NCBI GenBank assembly: GCA_016794615.1
Contig: JAEUJO010000196.1
Coordinates: 1 to 33,329 of the forward strand
DNA length: 33,329 nt
Reading direction: 5' to 3'
Source: Pseudonocardia sp.
GTDB lineage: Bacteria > Actinomycetota > Actinomycetes > Mycobacteriales > Pseudonocardiaceae
Part shown: piece by piece, positions 1-8,473 of the stretch
Layout of the letters: each line of letters starts with the position of its first letter
Numbering within the stretch: the first letter of the stretch is position 1
Notes under the pieces: model-generated
The model's database searches: none
Seen by the model: the letters and a program-made list of their open reading frames with translations, nothing else
Told to the model about the DNA's origin: nothing
Translations under genes and position numbers: made by a program

Positions 1-384
1 TTTCACCCCGCCCGAATGACCGTGATCAGTTCACGAACAGGCTCTATGGCCCGTCGGAGGTCGTGGGCCGGTCACTGTGGAGCCCGCAGCCTGACCCGCC
101 TCACCCCGTCCCCGACTCCGCACCCACCCGCTGCGCCGAGCCGTCGGTCCCGTTCGCCGGTCCCCGCCCTGGTCGCCACGTCGGGTACCGCCGGGCCGGC
201 GGGAACGGGACCCCCGGGGTTCGAAAGCCTGTGCAGACCACGTCGGACTCCGAGCGATCGGAGCAGCGGTCGACGAAGCAGGAACCCGCCTCACGAGGCT
301 CGCAATGAGCCGTCGTGAAAGTCGACTCACAGTCCCGACGCGTGCACCAGCGACGGCCCGCGTGCGAGAGTGATGCGACAACTG
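1..384. other. non-coding leader upstream of the cobalamin riboswitch
   Basis: I see no believable protein gene here: the open frames are arginine/serine/proline-rich, as expected from GC-rich DNA read in the wrong frame. A small perfect hairpin lies at 248-263 (CTCCGA, loop GCGA, TCGGAG). The stretch from about 300 on may hold the 5' helices of the cobalamin riboswitch, and the promoter for the cob operon should lie here, but I cannot place it. Confidence 0.5.
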
Positions 385-439
385 CACATGCGGGCGGGGG
401 CCAGGAAGCCGGTGCGAGTCCGGCGCGGTCCCGCTTCCA

Positions 440-512
440 AGCCCATTTTCAACCGTGCCGGTTTGATCCGGTCGGTCCCGTCCAAGGGATGACAACAGGT
501 CGAAAATGGGCT
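440..512. repeat. 11-bp inverted repeat bounding a segment inside the riboswitch
   Basis: AGCCCATTTTC (440-450) and GAAAATGGGCT (502-512) are perfect reverse complements about 51 bases apart. They bracket a segment separating the CCCGC end of the B12 box (430-434) from its usual CACTGT-like continuation (514-519). The arms are AT-richer than their surroundings. It may be a small inserted element or an extended riboswitch stem. Confidence 0.7.
457..487 (+). repeat. degenerate second copy of the B12 box
   Basis: The stretch GCCGGTTTGATCCGG followed by TCGGTCCCGTCCAAG aligns with the first box at 408-441 (GCCGGTGCGAGTCCGG, then CGCGGTCCCGCTTCCAAG). By hand about 27 of 34 positions match, with four single-base gaps. 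It lies entirely within the inverted-repeat-bounded segment, so a tandem duplication followed by decay is the simplest reading. It is probably not a working aptamer by itself. Confidence 0.5.
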
Positions 513-748
513 CCCTGTCACCGGGGAGCGGACCCCGTCGACGGCCACGGGGAGCCATCCCGGGAAGGCCGGGGCGAGCGCCGATCCGGGAGCCAGGACA
601 CTGCCCCTCCCGCCGCTGGAATCGATCCGGCCACGACGCGTCCGCCCCGCGCTCCGTGCGGGACGGCCGCCCTGCGCCGGATCAGACCTGGGACGAGGAT
701 CCCGAGGAAGGTCCACATGCGCCGCGCATTGCGCCGGGAGCCACCCCG

Positions 749-3700
749 GTGATTCTCCTGCTGTCCACTTCGGACACCGATCTGCTCTCCGCCCGCGCGT
801 CGGGCGCCGGCTGGCGGCCCGCCAACCCGAACCGCGTCACCGACCTGCCCGCGCTGCTCGCCGAGGCCGACGTGGTCGTGGTCCGCGTCCTCGGCGGCCG
901 CCGGTACTGGGAGGAGGGGATCGACGCCGTCCTCGCCGCAGGCCTGCCGGTCGTCGCGCTCGGCGGTGAGCAGGCCCCGGACGCCGAGATGATGGAGCTG
1001 TCCACGGTGCCGGCCGGGGTCGCCGCACAGGCCCACACCTACCTCGCGCAGGGCGGCCCCGAGAACCTCGCGCAGCTGCACGCCTTCCTCTCCGACACCG
1101 TCCTGCTCACCGGCGAGGGCTTCGCGCCGCCGGTCGAGCTGCCGAGCTGGGGCGTCCTCGACCGCGACACCACGGACGCGGACGGCCCGACCGTCGCCGT
1201 GCTCTACTACCGCGCCCAGCAGCTCGCGGGGAACACCGCCTACGTCGAGGCCCTGTGCACCGCGATCGAGGCCGCCGGCGCGCGCCCCCTGCCGGTGTTC
1301 TGCGCCTCGCTGCGGCAGGCGGAGCCCGCGCTGCTGCGTACGCTGCGCGCGGCGGACGCGATGGTCGTCACCGTGCTCGCCGCGGGAGGTACGAAACCCG
1401 CGGGTGCGTCCGCGGGCGGCGACGACGAGGCGTGGGACGTCGCCGAACTGGCCGCGCTGGACGTCCCGATCCTGCAGGGCCTCTGCCTCACCAGCAGCCG
1501 TGCCGACTGGGCGGCCAACGACGACGGCCTCTCCCCGCTCGACGTCGCGACCCAGGTCGCCGTGCCCGAGTTCGACGGCCGGCTGATCACCGTGCCGTTC
1601 TCGTTCAAGGAGTTCGACGCCGACGGGCTGTCGGTCTACGTGCCCGACCCCGAGCGCGCCGCCCGCGTCGCCGGGATCGCGGTGCGCCACGCCCGGCTGC
1701 GGCGCATCCCGAACGCGGACAAGCGGATCGTGCTCATGCTCAGTGCGTACCCGACCAAGCACGCCCGGATCGGCAACGCGGTCGGTCTGGACACGCCGGC
1801 CAGCGCCGTTGCCCTGATCAGGGCGATGGCCGAGGCCGGGTACTCCGTTCAGGACAAGGGCGCAGCCGGCTTCCCCGGCGTCGCCGACCAGGACGGGAAC
1901 GCGCTGATCCACGCCCTGATCGAGGCCGGTGGGCAGGATCCTGACTGGCTGACCGAGGAGAAGCTCGCCGGCAACCCGGTCCGGATCTCGGCCGCCGCCT
2001 ACGCCCGTTGGTTCGACCTGTTGCCCGACGACTTCCGCAAGGGCGTCGAGGCGCACTGGGGCCCGGCACCCGGTGAGCTGTACGTCGACGGGACCGACAT
2101 CGTCGTCGCCGCCCTGCGCAGCGGGAACGTCGTGCTGATCGTGCAGCCGCCGCGCGGCTTCGGCGAGAACCCGGTGGCGATCTACCACGATCCGGACCTG
2201 CCACCGAGCCATCACTACCTCGGCGCGTACCGCTGGCTCGCCGCGCCGCAGAGCGAGGGCGGGTTCGGCGCGGACGCGATCGTGCACCTCGGCAAGCACG
2301 GCAATCTCGAGTGGTTGCCCGGCAAGACGCTGGGGATGAGCGCCTCGTGCGGGACCGACGCGGCGCTCGGCGATCTGCCGCTGGTCTACCCGTTCCTGGT
2401 CAACGACCCGGGGGAGGGGACGCAGGCCAAGCGCCGGGCGCACGCCACGCTCGTGGACCACCTCATCCCGCCGATGGCCCGGGCCGAGACCTACGGCGAC
2501 ATCGCGCGGCTCGAGCAGCTGCTCGACGAGCACGCGAACGTCGCGGCGCTCGACCCGGCCAAGCTGCCGGCGATCCGCCAGCAGATCTGGACGCTGATGC
2601 AGGCCGCGAAGCTGGACCACGACCTCGGCCTGGAGGAGCGGCCGCACGAGGCGGAGTTCGACGACTTCATCCTGCACGTCGACGGCTGGCTCTGCGAGAT
2701 CAAGGACGTCCAGATCCGCGACGGCCTGCACGTCCTCGGCGCCGCCCCCGCCCGCGACGTGCGGGTGGACCTGGTGCTCGCGATCCTGCGCGCCCGCCAG
2801 ATGTGGGGCGGCGAGCAGAGCCTGCCGGGCCTGCGCGAGGCCCTGGGCCTGCCCGACGATGCCCCCAAGGCCCGGGTCGACGAGGTGGAGGCGCTGGCGC
2901 ACGCCCTCGTCGCGGGCATGGAGTCGCGCGGCTGGGACCCCGACGCGGCCCCCGCCGTCGTCACCGAGATCTGCGGGGAGTGTGCAGCCGCCGGCGGCTC
3001 GGGAGGTTCGCAGCAAGGTGGCCCTACTCCAATCGGACTGGTGCAGGGCCACCTTGCTGGAACCGCGCGGGACCGCGGGGAGGTCGAGCGGGTGCTCCGG
3101 TTCGCGGCGGAGGAGGTCGTGCCGCGGCTCGACGCGACCGTGCAGGAGATCCCGCGCGTCCTGCACGCCCTCGACGGCGGCTTCATCCCCGCAGGCCCGT
3201 CCGGCTCGCCGCTGCGCGGGCTGGTCAACGTGCTCCCGACCGGCCGGAACTTCTACTCCGTCGACCCCAAGGCCGTCCCGTCACGGCTGGCGTGGGAGAC
3301 CGGGCAGGCGATGGCCGAGTCGCTGGTCGAGCGCTACCGGCGGGACCATGACGGTGCGTACCCGAGGAGCGTCGGCCTGAGCGTGTGGGGGACCAGCGCG
3401 ATGCGCACGTCCGGCGACGACATCGCCGAGGTCTTCGCGCTGCTCGGGGTTCGCCCGGTCTGGGACGAGGCGTCCCGGCGCGTCGCGAGGCTCGAGGTGA
3501 TCGACCTCGCCGAGCTGGGCCGCCCGCGCATCGACGTCACCGTCCGCATCTCGGGCTTCTTCCGTGACGCCTTCCCGCACGTGCTCGCGCTGCTCGACGA
3601 CGCGGTGCAGCTGGTCGCGGCCCTCGACGAGCCCGCCGAGCGCAACTTCGTCCGCGCCCACCTCGAACCGGACGAGCGCCCCACCAGGATCTTCGGCTCC

Positions 3701-4402
3701 AAGCCCGGCACCTACGGCGCCGGCCTGCTGCAACTCGTCGACTCCCGGAGCTGGCGCGACGACGCCGACCTCGCCGAGGTCTACTCCACCTGGGGCGGCT
3801 ACGCCTACGGCCGCGGCCTGGACGGCGTCCCCGCCCGCGGCGCGATGGAGGCCGCCTACCGGCGCATCGCGGTCGCCGCGAAGAACACCGACACCCGCGA
3901 GCACGACATCGCCGACTCCGACGACTACTACCAGTACCACGGCGGCATGGTCGCGACCGTCCGTGCGTTGACCGGCTCCTCGCCGGCCGCCTACGTCGGC
4001 GACTCCACGAGCCCGTCGTCGGTCCGCACCCGCACCCTGCACGAGGAGACCGCGCGCGTGTTCCGCGCCCGCGTGGTCAACCCGCGCTGGATGGAGGCCA
4101 TGCGCCGGCACGGGTACAAGGGCGCGTTCGAGATGGCCGCGACCGTCGACTACCTGTTCGGCTGGGACGCCACGACGGGCGTCATCGCCGACTGGCAGTA
4201 CGAGAAGCTCACCGAGAGCTACGTCCTGGACCCGGTGAACCGCGAGTTCCTCGCCGATGCCAACCCGTGGGCCCTGCACGGGATGGCCGAGCGGCTGCTG
4301 GAGGCCGTCGACCGCGGTCTGTGGGAGGCGCCGGAGCAGACGACCCTCGACGCCCTGCGCCAGGCCTACCTCGAGACCGAGGGCGACCTGGAGGCCGAGT
4401 GA
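749..4402 (+). CDS. cobN: cobaltochelatase subunit CobN
   Basis: Large subunit of the ATP-dependent aerobic cobaltochelatase (CobNST), which inserts cobalt into hydrogenobyrinic acid a,c-diamide in the cytosol. The 1217-residue length and the hallmarks fit the family: an MLSAYPTKHARIGNAVG block near residue 330, HLGKHGNLEWLPGK near 512, and NDPGEGTQAKRRAH near 550. I chose the GTG at 749 because it gives the usual VILLLSTSD beginning and has GGGAG about eight bases upstream; longer readings run back into the riboswitch. It is the first gene after the B12 riboswitch and overlaps cobF by four bases. Oddity: around residues 745-775 there is a Gly/Ser/Gln-rich insert encoded by a palindrome (3005-3064), just before the conserved EVERVLRFAAEEVVPRL stretch. 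CobS and CobT are not in the window. The family assignment is certain; the effect of the insert on activity is unknown. Confidence 0.97.
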   Translation: MILLLSTSDTDLLSARASGAGWRPANPNRVTDLPALLAEADVVVVRVLGGRRYWEEGIDAVLAAGLPVVALGGEQAPDAEMMELSTVPAGVAAQAHTYLAQGGPENLAQLHAFLSDTVLLTGEGFAPPVELPSWGVLDRDTTDADGPTVAVLYYRAQQLAGNTAYVEALCTAIEAAGARPLPVFCASLRQAEPALLRTLRAADAMVVTVLAAGGTKPAGASAGGDDEAWDVAELAALDVPILQGLCLTSSRADWAANDDGLSPLDVATQVAVPEFDGRLITVPFSFKEFDADGLSVYVPDPERAARVAGIAVRHARLRRIPNADKRIVLMLSAYPTKHARIGNAVGLDTPASAVALIRAMAEAGYSVQDKGAAGFPGVADQDGNALIHALIEAGGQDPDWLTEEKLAGNPVRISAAAYARWFDLLPDDFRKGVEAHWGPAPGELYVDGTDIVVAALRSGNVVLIVQPPRGFGENPVAIYHDPDLPPSHHYLGAYRWLAAPQSEGGFGADAIVHLGKHGNLEWLPGKTLGMSASCGTDAALGDLPLVYPFLVNDPGEGTQAKRRAHATLVDHLIPPMARAETYGDIARLEQLLDEHANVAALDPAKLPAIRQQIWTLMQAAKLDHDLGLEERPHEAEFDDFILHVDGWLCEIKDVQIRDGLHVLGAAPARDVRVDLVLAILRARQMWGGEQSLPGLREALGLPDDAPKARVDEVEALAHALVAGMESRGWDPDAAPAVVTEICGECAAAGGSGGSQQGGPTPIGLVQGHLAGTARDRGEVERVLRFAAEEVVPRLDATVQEIPRVLHALDGGFIPAGPSGSPLRGLVNVLPTGRNFYSVDPKAVPSRLAWETGQAMAESLVERYRRDHDGAYPRSVGLSVWGTSAMRTSGDDIAEVFALLGVRPVWDEASRRVARLEVIDLAELGRPRIDVTVRISGFFRDAFPHVLALLDDAVQLVAALDEPAERNFVRAHLEPDERPTRIFGSKPGTYGAGLLQLVDSRSWRDDADLAEVYSTWGGYAYGRGLDGVPARGAMEAAYRRIAVAAKNTDTREHDIADSDDYYQYHGGMVATVRALTGSSPAAYVGDSTSPSSVRTRTLHEETARVFRARVVNPRWMEAMRRHGYKGAFEMAATVDYLFGWDATTGVIADWQYEKLTESYVLDPVNREFLADANPWALHGMAERLLEAVDRGLWEAPEQTTLDALRQAYLETEGDLEAE
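3005..3064. repeat. in-frame palindromic element inside cobN
   Basis: Left arm CAGCAAGGTGGCCCT (3011-3025) and right arm AGGGCCACCTTGCTG (3045-3059) are perfect reverse complements with a 19-base loop. The stem extends outward as GGTTC (3005-3009) with GAACC (3060-3064) after one unpaired G (3010). The 60-base element keeps the cobN frame and encodes residues 753-772. It looks like a REP- or MITE-like palindrome tolerated inside a coding sequence. I saw no second copy in this window. Confidence 0.75.
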
Positions 4403-5181
4403 ACCGGACGATCTACGTCATCGGGATCGGCGCCGGGAACCCCGAGCACCTGACCCTGCAGGCCGTCGCCGCGATGAACCGTGTGGACGTGTTCTTCACG
4501 ATCGACAAGGGCGCGGTCGACGGGGGAGCGACGGCCGACCTCGCTGCCCTGCGCGCCGAGCTGCTGGCCCGCCACGTGACGCGCCCGCACCGGGTCGTGA
4601 CCGCGCCGGAGGTCCCCCGGGACCGCGACCCCGCCGAGTACGTCGACACCGCGAGCCGATGGCAGCTCCGCCGCGGCATGCTCTACGAGGCGATGATCGC
4701 CGAGGCGCTGCGCCCCGGAGAGACCGGCGCCTTCCTCGTCTGGGGCGACCCGGCGCTCTACGACGGCACCCTGCCCCTGCTCCGCCGGATCGCCGAGCGT
4801 ACCCACGACCAGCTGCGGATCGTGTCGATCCCCGGCATCAGCAGCGTCGGCGCCCTCGCCGCGGCACACGGACTCGTCCTCAACCGGGTCGGCGCACCCG
4901 TGCTGATCACCACCGGCCGCCGGCTTGCCGACGGGGGCATGCCCCGCGACGTCGACGACGTGATCGTGATGCTCGACGGCCGGGCGGCCTTCGCCGGCCT
5001 GCCCGACACCGACCTGGACATCTTCTGGGGCGCCTATCTCGGCACACCGGACGAGATCCTGGTGTCCGGCGACCTGCCCGCGGTGCGGGACGAGATCTGC
5101 GCGCGCCGCGCCGAGGCCCGTGCCCGCAAGAGCTGGATCATGGACACCTACCTGCTGCGCAGGCGTCGCGTCGGGCCCTGA
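4399..5181 (+). CDS. cobF: precorrin-6A synthase (deacetylating) CobF
   Basis: SAM-dependent C-1 methyltransferase of the aerobic corrin pathway; it methylates precorrin-5 and releases acetate to give precorrin-6A. The 260-residue protein begins VNRTIYVIGIGAGNPEHLTLQ, the glycine-rich N-terminal loop of tetrapyrrole methylases. It has the mid-protein FLVWGDPALYDGT motif near residue 115 and IVSIPGISSVGALAA near residue 143, both typical of the family. It starts at a GTG overlapping the cobN stop (GTGA), so translation is probably coupled and the gene shares the B12 riboswitch. CobF catalyses an oxygen-dependent-route step, consistent with an aerobic actinobacterium. The next gene lies on the other strand, so the local cob operon ends here. 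Confidence 0.93.
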   Translation: MNRTIYVIGIGAGNPEHLTLQAVAAMNRVDVFFTIDKGAVDGGATADLAALRAELLARHVTRPHRVVTAPEVPRDRDPAEYVDTASRWQLRRGMLYEAMIAEALRPGETGAFLVWGDPALYDGTLPLLRRIAERTHDQLRIVSIPGISSVGALAAAHGLVLNRVGAPVLITTGRRLADGGMPRDVDDVIVMLDGRAAFAGLPDTDLDIFWGAYLGTPDEILVSGDLPAVRDEICARRAEARARKSWIMDTYLLRRRRVGP

Positions 5182-5276
5182 CGAGCGGCGTGCGCCGTTC
5201 GGCCGCCGCGACCGCGAGATGGGACGCGCCGGCCGACCGCCTCCCTCTGGGGCCGGTGAGGCGCCTGTGACCGGCG
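5182..5276. terminator. convergent gap with a weak hairpin
   Basis: This 95-base gap separates the converging cobF and permease genes. GCCGGT (5252-5257) and ACCGGC (5270-5275) can pair around a 12-base loop. No T-run follows. It is a possible but weak terminator. Confidence 0.3.
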
Positions 5277-6659
5277 TCAGCCTTCGCGCGCCGGCTCCGG
5301 TTGGTCGGCACCGCTCTGGATGTGCCGCCGTGCCGCGGCGTACACCAGCAGCACCACCGCCAGCGACACGAGACTCAGCTCGAGCTGGGAGCGGCTGTCC
5401 TCCGCGATCCCCATCGAGACCAGCACGGCCACCATCGCGGCGATGGTGAGCCAGGTGAGCACCGGGAAGCCCCACATCTTCACCGGCAGCTCCGCCTCCG
5501 GGGTGCGCTTGCGCAGCACGTACTGGGACAGGCAGATGATCAGGTAGACGAACAGGATGATCGCGCCCGAGGAGTTGAGCAGGAACAGGAAGACGGTGTC
5601 CGGCGACACGTAGGCCGCAATCACGCACAGGAAGCCGATGACCGTGGAGAACAGGATCGCCCAGACCGGCACGCCGCGCCGGTTCAGCGCGATGAGCCGC
5701 TGCGGCGCCTCCCGGTGCGCGGCGAGCACGAACAGCATGCGCGAGGCCGTGTAGAGCCCGGAGTTCAGGCAGGACAGCACGGCGGTCAGCACGACGGCGT
5801 TCATGATCTCGGCGGCGGCCGGGATGCCCATCGCCTCGAACGCGCTGACGTACGGCGAGGCCCCGACCTGCTGGGAGTTCCAGGGCAGGATCACCGCGAG
5901 CAGGAACACCGAGCCGACGAAGAAGATCGAGATGCGCACCACGACGGAGTTGGTGGCCCTGGTGACGGCGCGCTCGGGGTCGTTCGACTCGGCGGCGGCG
6001 ATCGTCGCGATCTCCGCACCGACCATCGAGAAGATGACCACGACGATGCCGGCGAAGATCGCGCCGGGGCCGTTGGGGAAGAACCCGCCGTGCGCGGTGA
6101 GGTTGGAGAAGTCCAGGCTGCGGCCCGGCCACAGGCCCAGCACGAAGAGCCCGCCGAGGACGAGGAAGACGCAGATCGTGGCCACCTTGATGCCGGCGAA
6201 CCAGTACTCGAACTCGCCGTAGCTCCGCACCGAGAACAGGTTCGTCACCGTCATCAGCAGCATCAGCCCCAGGGCGAGCGTCCACAGCGGCAGGTGGAGC
6301 CACCGTTGCAGGATCTTGGCGCCCGCGACGGCCTCGAAGCCGACGACGATGACCCAGAAGTACCAGTACAGCCAGCCGACGGCGAAGCCCGCCCAGCCGC
6401 CCAGCGCGGTGCGGGCGTAGTCGGCGAACGAGCCGGTGGACGGGTGCGACGCAGCCATCTCGCCGAGCATCCGCATCACCAGGACGATGAGGACGCCGGT
6501 GAGCGCGTAGGTGAGGAACGCCCCGGGCCCGACGTCGTTGATGACCACCCCGGACCCGACGAACAGGCCGGCCCCGATGACGCCACCGATGGCGATCATC
6601 GTCAGGTGGCGCTGTTTGAGGCCTTTTTCCAATTCCATGCCGGACGCCTGTGTCACCAT
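5277..6659 (-). CDS. GABA-permease-like amino acid transporter (APC superfamily)
   Basis: A 460-residue membrane protein of the amino acid transporter (AAT) branch of the APC superfamily, importing an amino acid by cation symport. The start MVTQASGMELEKGLKQRHLT and the next block IAIGGVIGAGLFVGSG are the classic first helix and glycine-rich substrate loop. About twelve hydrophobic segments follow, with a cytoplasmic ESNDPERAVTRA loop typical of GabP, AnsP and ProY relatives. I chose the ATG at 6659 because GGAG lies about nine bases upstream and it gives the family N-terminus. It follows a PucR regulator on the same strand, but a strong hairpin between them suggests its own promoter. A GabT-type aminotransferase about 5 kb away makes GABA or another omega-amino acid the likeliest substrate, by inference only. 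Confidence 0.9.
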   Translation of the reverse strand: MVTQASGMELEKGLKQRHLTMIAIGGVIGAGLFVGSGVVINDVGPGAFLTYALTGVLIVLVMRMLGEMAASHPSTGSFADYARTALGGWAGFAVGWLYWYFWVIVVGFEAVAGAKILQRWLHLPLWTLALGLMLLMTVTNLFSVRSYGEFEYWFAGIKVATICVFLVLGGLFVLGLWPGRSLDFSNLTAHGGFFPNGPGAIFAGIVVVIFSMVGAEIATIAAAESNDPERAVTRATNSVVVRISIFFVGSVFLLAVILPWNSQQVGASPYVSAFEAMGIPAAAEIMNAVVLTAVLSCLNSGLYTASRMLFVLAAHREAPQRLIALNRRGVPVWAILFSTVIGFLCVIAAYVSPDTVFLFLLNSSGAIILFVYLIICLSQYVLRKRTPEAELPVKMWGFPVLTWLTIAAMVAVLVSMGIAEDSRSQLELSLVSLAVVLLVYAAARRHIQSGADQPEPAREG

Positions 6660-6701
6660 CAGCGATCTCCTTCGCCTCTTGGACCGGATGGGCGGACACC
6701 G

Positions 6702-6722
6702 CCCCGGACAGATGTGCCGGGG
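6702..6722 (-). promoter_or_regulatory. inverted repeat in the permease leader
   Basis: CCCCGG (6702-6707) and CCGGGG (6717-6722) form a six-base inverted repeat with a nine-base spacer, about 45-60 bases upstream of the permease start. It could be an operator or a leader hairpin; nothing else supports a function. Confidence 0.25.
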
Positions 6723-6847
6723 AGTGACATCGTCGAATTCCTGCAGGTCCGAATGCTCGCAGTCGGCCGACGAACAACGGTAGGGTCGTGCGCCCCGACT
6801 GATGCGGGGCCGGTCAGGTGCGCACGCTGCGGCTACGCACATCACGA

Positions 6848-6880
6848 ATGCTCGGGCGCCGCGTTCGGCGCCCGAGGCAT
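6848..6880 (-). terminator. strong hairpin downstream of the PucR gene
   Basis: CTCGGGCGCC (6851-6860) and GGCGCCCGAG (6867-6876) pair perfectly with a six-base loop. ATG/CAT extends the stem after a one-base bulge. It lies 40-75 bases past the PucR stop and well before the permease start. There is no U-tract, as is common for actinobacterial terminators. Confidence 0.6.
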
Positions 6881-6922
6881 CATAGTTCCGCGCTTCTGTA
6901 TCGCGTGGGTGAATGGCGGGTA

Positions 6923-8458
6923 TCAGCCATTCGCCAGATCGCGGGCGGCCAGCGCCAGCAGGAACTCGGTGCGGTCGTGCGCGGAGTCCAGGCTGCGGCC
7001 GGTGAGCTGCTCGATCTTGCGCACCCGGTGGCGCAGGGAGTGCCGGTGCACCCCGAGCCGGGCGGCCGCCGCCTCCCAGTGGCCGTTGTGGGTGAGGAAC
7101 GCCGCGAGCGAGGCGACGAGCTCGCCGTCGTGCTCCTGGTCGTAGTGCTCGAGCGGACCGAGGACGTGCGCCGCCAGGTCCGCCAGCGCAGCGGTCTCCT
7201 GCACGCCGAACAGCAGGTCCACCACACCGAGGTCGGCGAACTCGACCAGCTCCGCGCGGCGGGCCCGGGCCAGCCGCAGTGCGTACCGGGCCTGGCGCAG
7301 GCTCTTCGCGATGCCGTCCCACTCCTGCGTGGTACCCACTCCGACGGCCACCACGGACGCGCCGGCCGTCCGGGCCGCCGCGGCGACGTCCCGGGCCGCC
7401 TGCAGCCGGGCCGGACCGGTGGTGACCACCACGACCTCGTCGATCCCGCCGTCGAGAAGGAACGGCAGCCCGGCCGCGGTCAGGGTCTCGTCGACGACCT
7501 CCTGCGCGCGCAGCTGCGGCAGGGTCGACGCCACCACCGCGGCGGCGACCGGGTCGCGCGCCCCGAAGCCGAGCGGCCCGACGTGCCGGGCCAGCCCGTC
7601 GCCGGACAGCGCACCGCTCGCTGCGAGGTCCAGCAGCGTGGCCCGGATCTCCCGGTCGCGCGTGCGCAGGTCACGCGGACGCTCCAGTTCCAGCGCGACG
7701 AGCGACGCGGCCTGGCTCACCAGCAGCTGCTCCAGCGGCTCGAGGGCGCGGCCGGTCACGACGGCCAGGTAGCCCCGTCGGGTGTTCGCCGCGGCGAGGG
7801 TCTGCACCGTCAGCCGCCCGACGTCGTCCGATACCGTGAGCCCGAACCGTCCCCGGAGGCGGCGCTGTGTGGCGATCTGCTGCTCCACCCGCGCGACGAG
7901 GGCGGACGCGTCCTGCGGCTCCGCGGCGAGCACCGCGAGGCCGGTGTCCAGGACCGCGACCCGGCCGTCGAGGTGCCGGGCCAGGTCCTGCACGACGCCG
8001 CCGACGCCCCGGTCCATGGTGGCCTTGACCAGCCGCGCCTGCACGGCCACCATCCGTCGGACCTCGTCGAGCCGCTCGGTGCCCAGGCGCTCGGCCACCG
8101 CACGGGAGATGGCGAGGAACGGCGTGGCGAAGGGCACCTCCAGCACCGGCAGCCCGCAGCCGTCGGCGGCGGCGAGGATGTCGCGGGGCACCTGCGGGTG
8201 CGACAGCTCGATCCCGAAGCCGATGCCGGCCGCCCCGGCCCGGTCGAGGTGCTCGACATAGGCGCGGCGCCGCTGCGCCGTTCGCGGCAGCCGCAGGCCG
8301 GTGGTGAGCACGAGCTCGCCGCCGGACATCCAGGGACCGGGGTTCTCCAGCTCGGTCGCGTGCACCCAGCGGATCTCCCGTTCCGCGCCCGCGTGCCCGG
8401 CGACCAGGCGCAGGCACAGCTCCGGCCGGGTCAGCAGCCAGCCGACGGTCGGCGCCAC
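6923..8458 (-). CDS. PucR-family transcriptional regulator (GabR/PucR-like)
   Basis: A 511-residue regulator. The N-terminal third (about 1-120) matches the PucR ligand-sensing domain: WVHATELENPGPWMSGGELV and later GIGFGIELSHPQVPRDIL. A middle GGDEF-like region follows. The C-terminus (about 440-505) is the PucR helix-turn-helix, with HNGHWEAAAARLGVHRHSLR and VRKIEQLTGRSL. Known family members sense purine intermediates or amines; GabR of Corynebacterium glutamicum, a PucR-type protein, activates GABA catabolism. The GTG start at 8458 lies 15 bases after the upstream serine-hydrolase stop, so the two genes probably form one transcript. Neighbouring permease and aminotransferase genes fit a GABA or related amine regulon, which is inference. 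Confidence 0.9.
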   Translation of the reverse strand: MAPTVGWLLTRPELCLRLVAGHAGAEREIRWVHATELENPGPWMSGGELVLTTGLRLPRTAQRRRAYVEHLDRAGAAGIGFGIELSHPQVPRDILAAADGCGLPVLEVPFATPFLAISRAVAERLGTERLDEVRRMVAVQARLVKATMDRGVGGVVQDLARHLDGRVAVLDTGLAVLAAEPQDASALVARVEQQIATQRRLRGRFGLTVSDDVGRLTVQTLAAANTRRGYLAVVTGRALEPLEQLLVSQAASLVALELERPRDLRTRDREIRATLLDLAASGALSGDGLARHVGPLGFGARDPVAAAVVASTLPQLRAQEVVDETLTAAGLPFLLDGGIDEVVVVTTGPARLQAARDVAAAARTAGASVVAVGVGTTQEWDGIAKSLRQARYALRLARARRAELVEFADLGVVDLLFGVQETAALADLAAHVLGPLEHYDQEHDGELVASLAAFLTHNGHWEAAAARLGVHRHSLRHRVRKIEQLTGRSLDSAHDRTEFLLALAARDLANG

Positions 8459-8473
8459 GGCGCGGCCGCGGGT

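Larger units (their letters stand above)
385..612 (+). promoter_or_regulatory. cobalamin (B12) riboswitch upstream of cobN
   Basis: The B12 box is clear at 403-434: GGAAGCCGGTG, then CGAGTCCGGC, then GCGGTCCCGC, the conserved core of the AdoCbl riboswitch family. Parts that normally follow it directly (CTGTCACCGGGGAGCGG, 514-531, and a GCCAGGA segment at 592-598) are also present, but displaced downstream by about 75 bases. The element ends about 140 bases before the cobN start, leaving room for an expression platform. Riboswitches of this family usually turn down cobalamin synthesis or uptake genes when the vitamin is abundant, which fits cobN-cobF. The core is confident; the outer limits are estimates. 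Confidence 0.8.

Noticed and set aside
518..3166. long open frame antisense to cobN
   Set aside because: It is opposite a textbook CobN and has arginine/valine/aspartate-rich, motif-free protein. Such open antisense frames are usual in GC-rich DNA.
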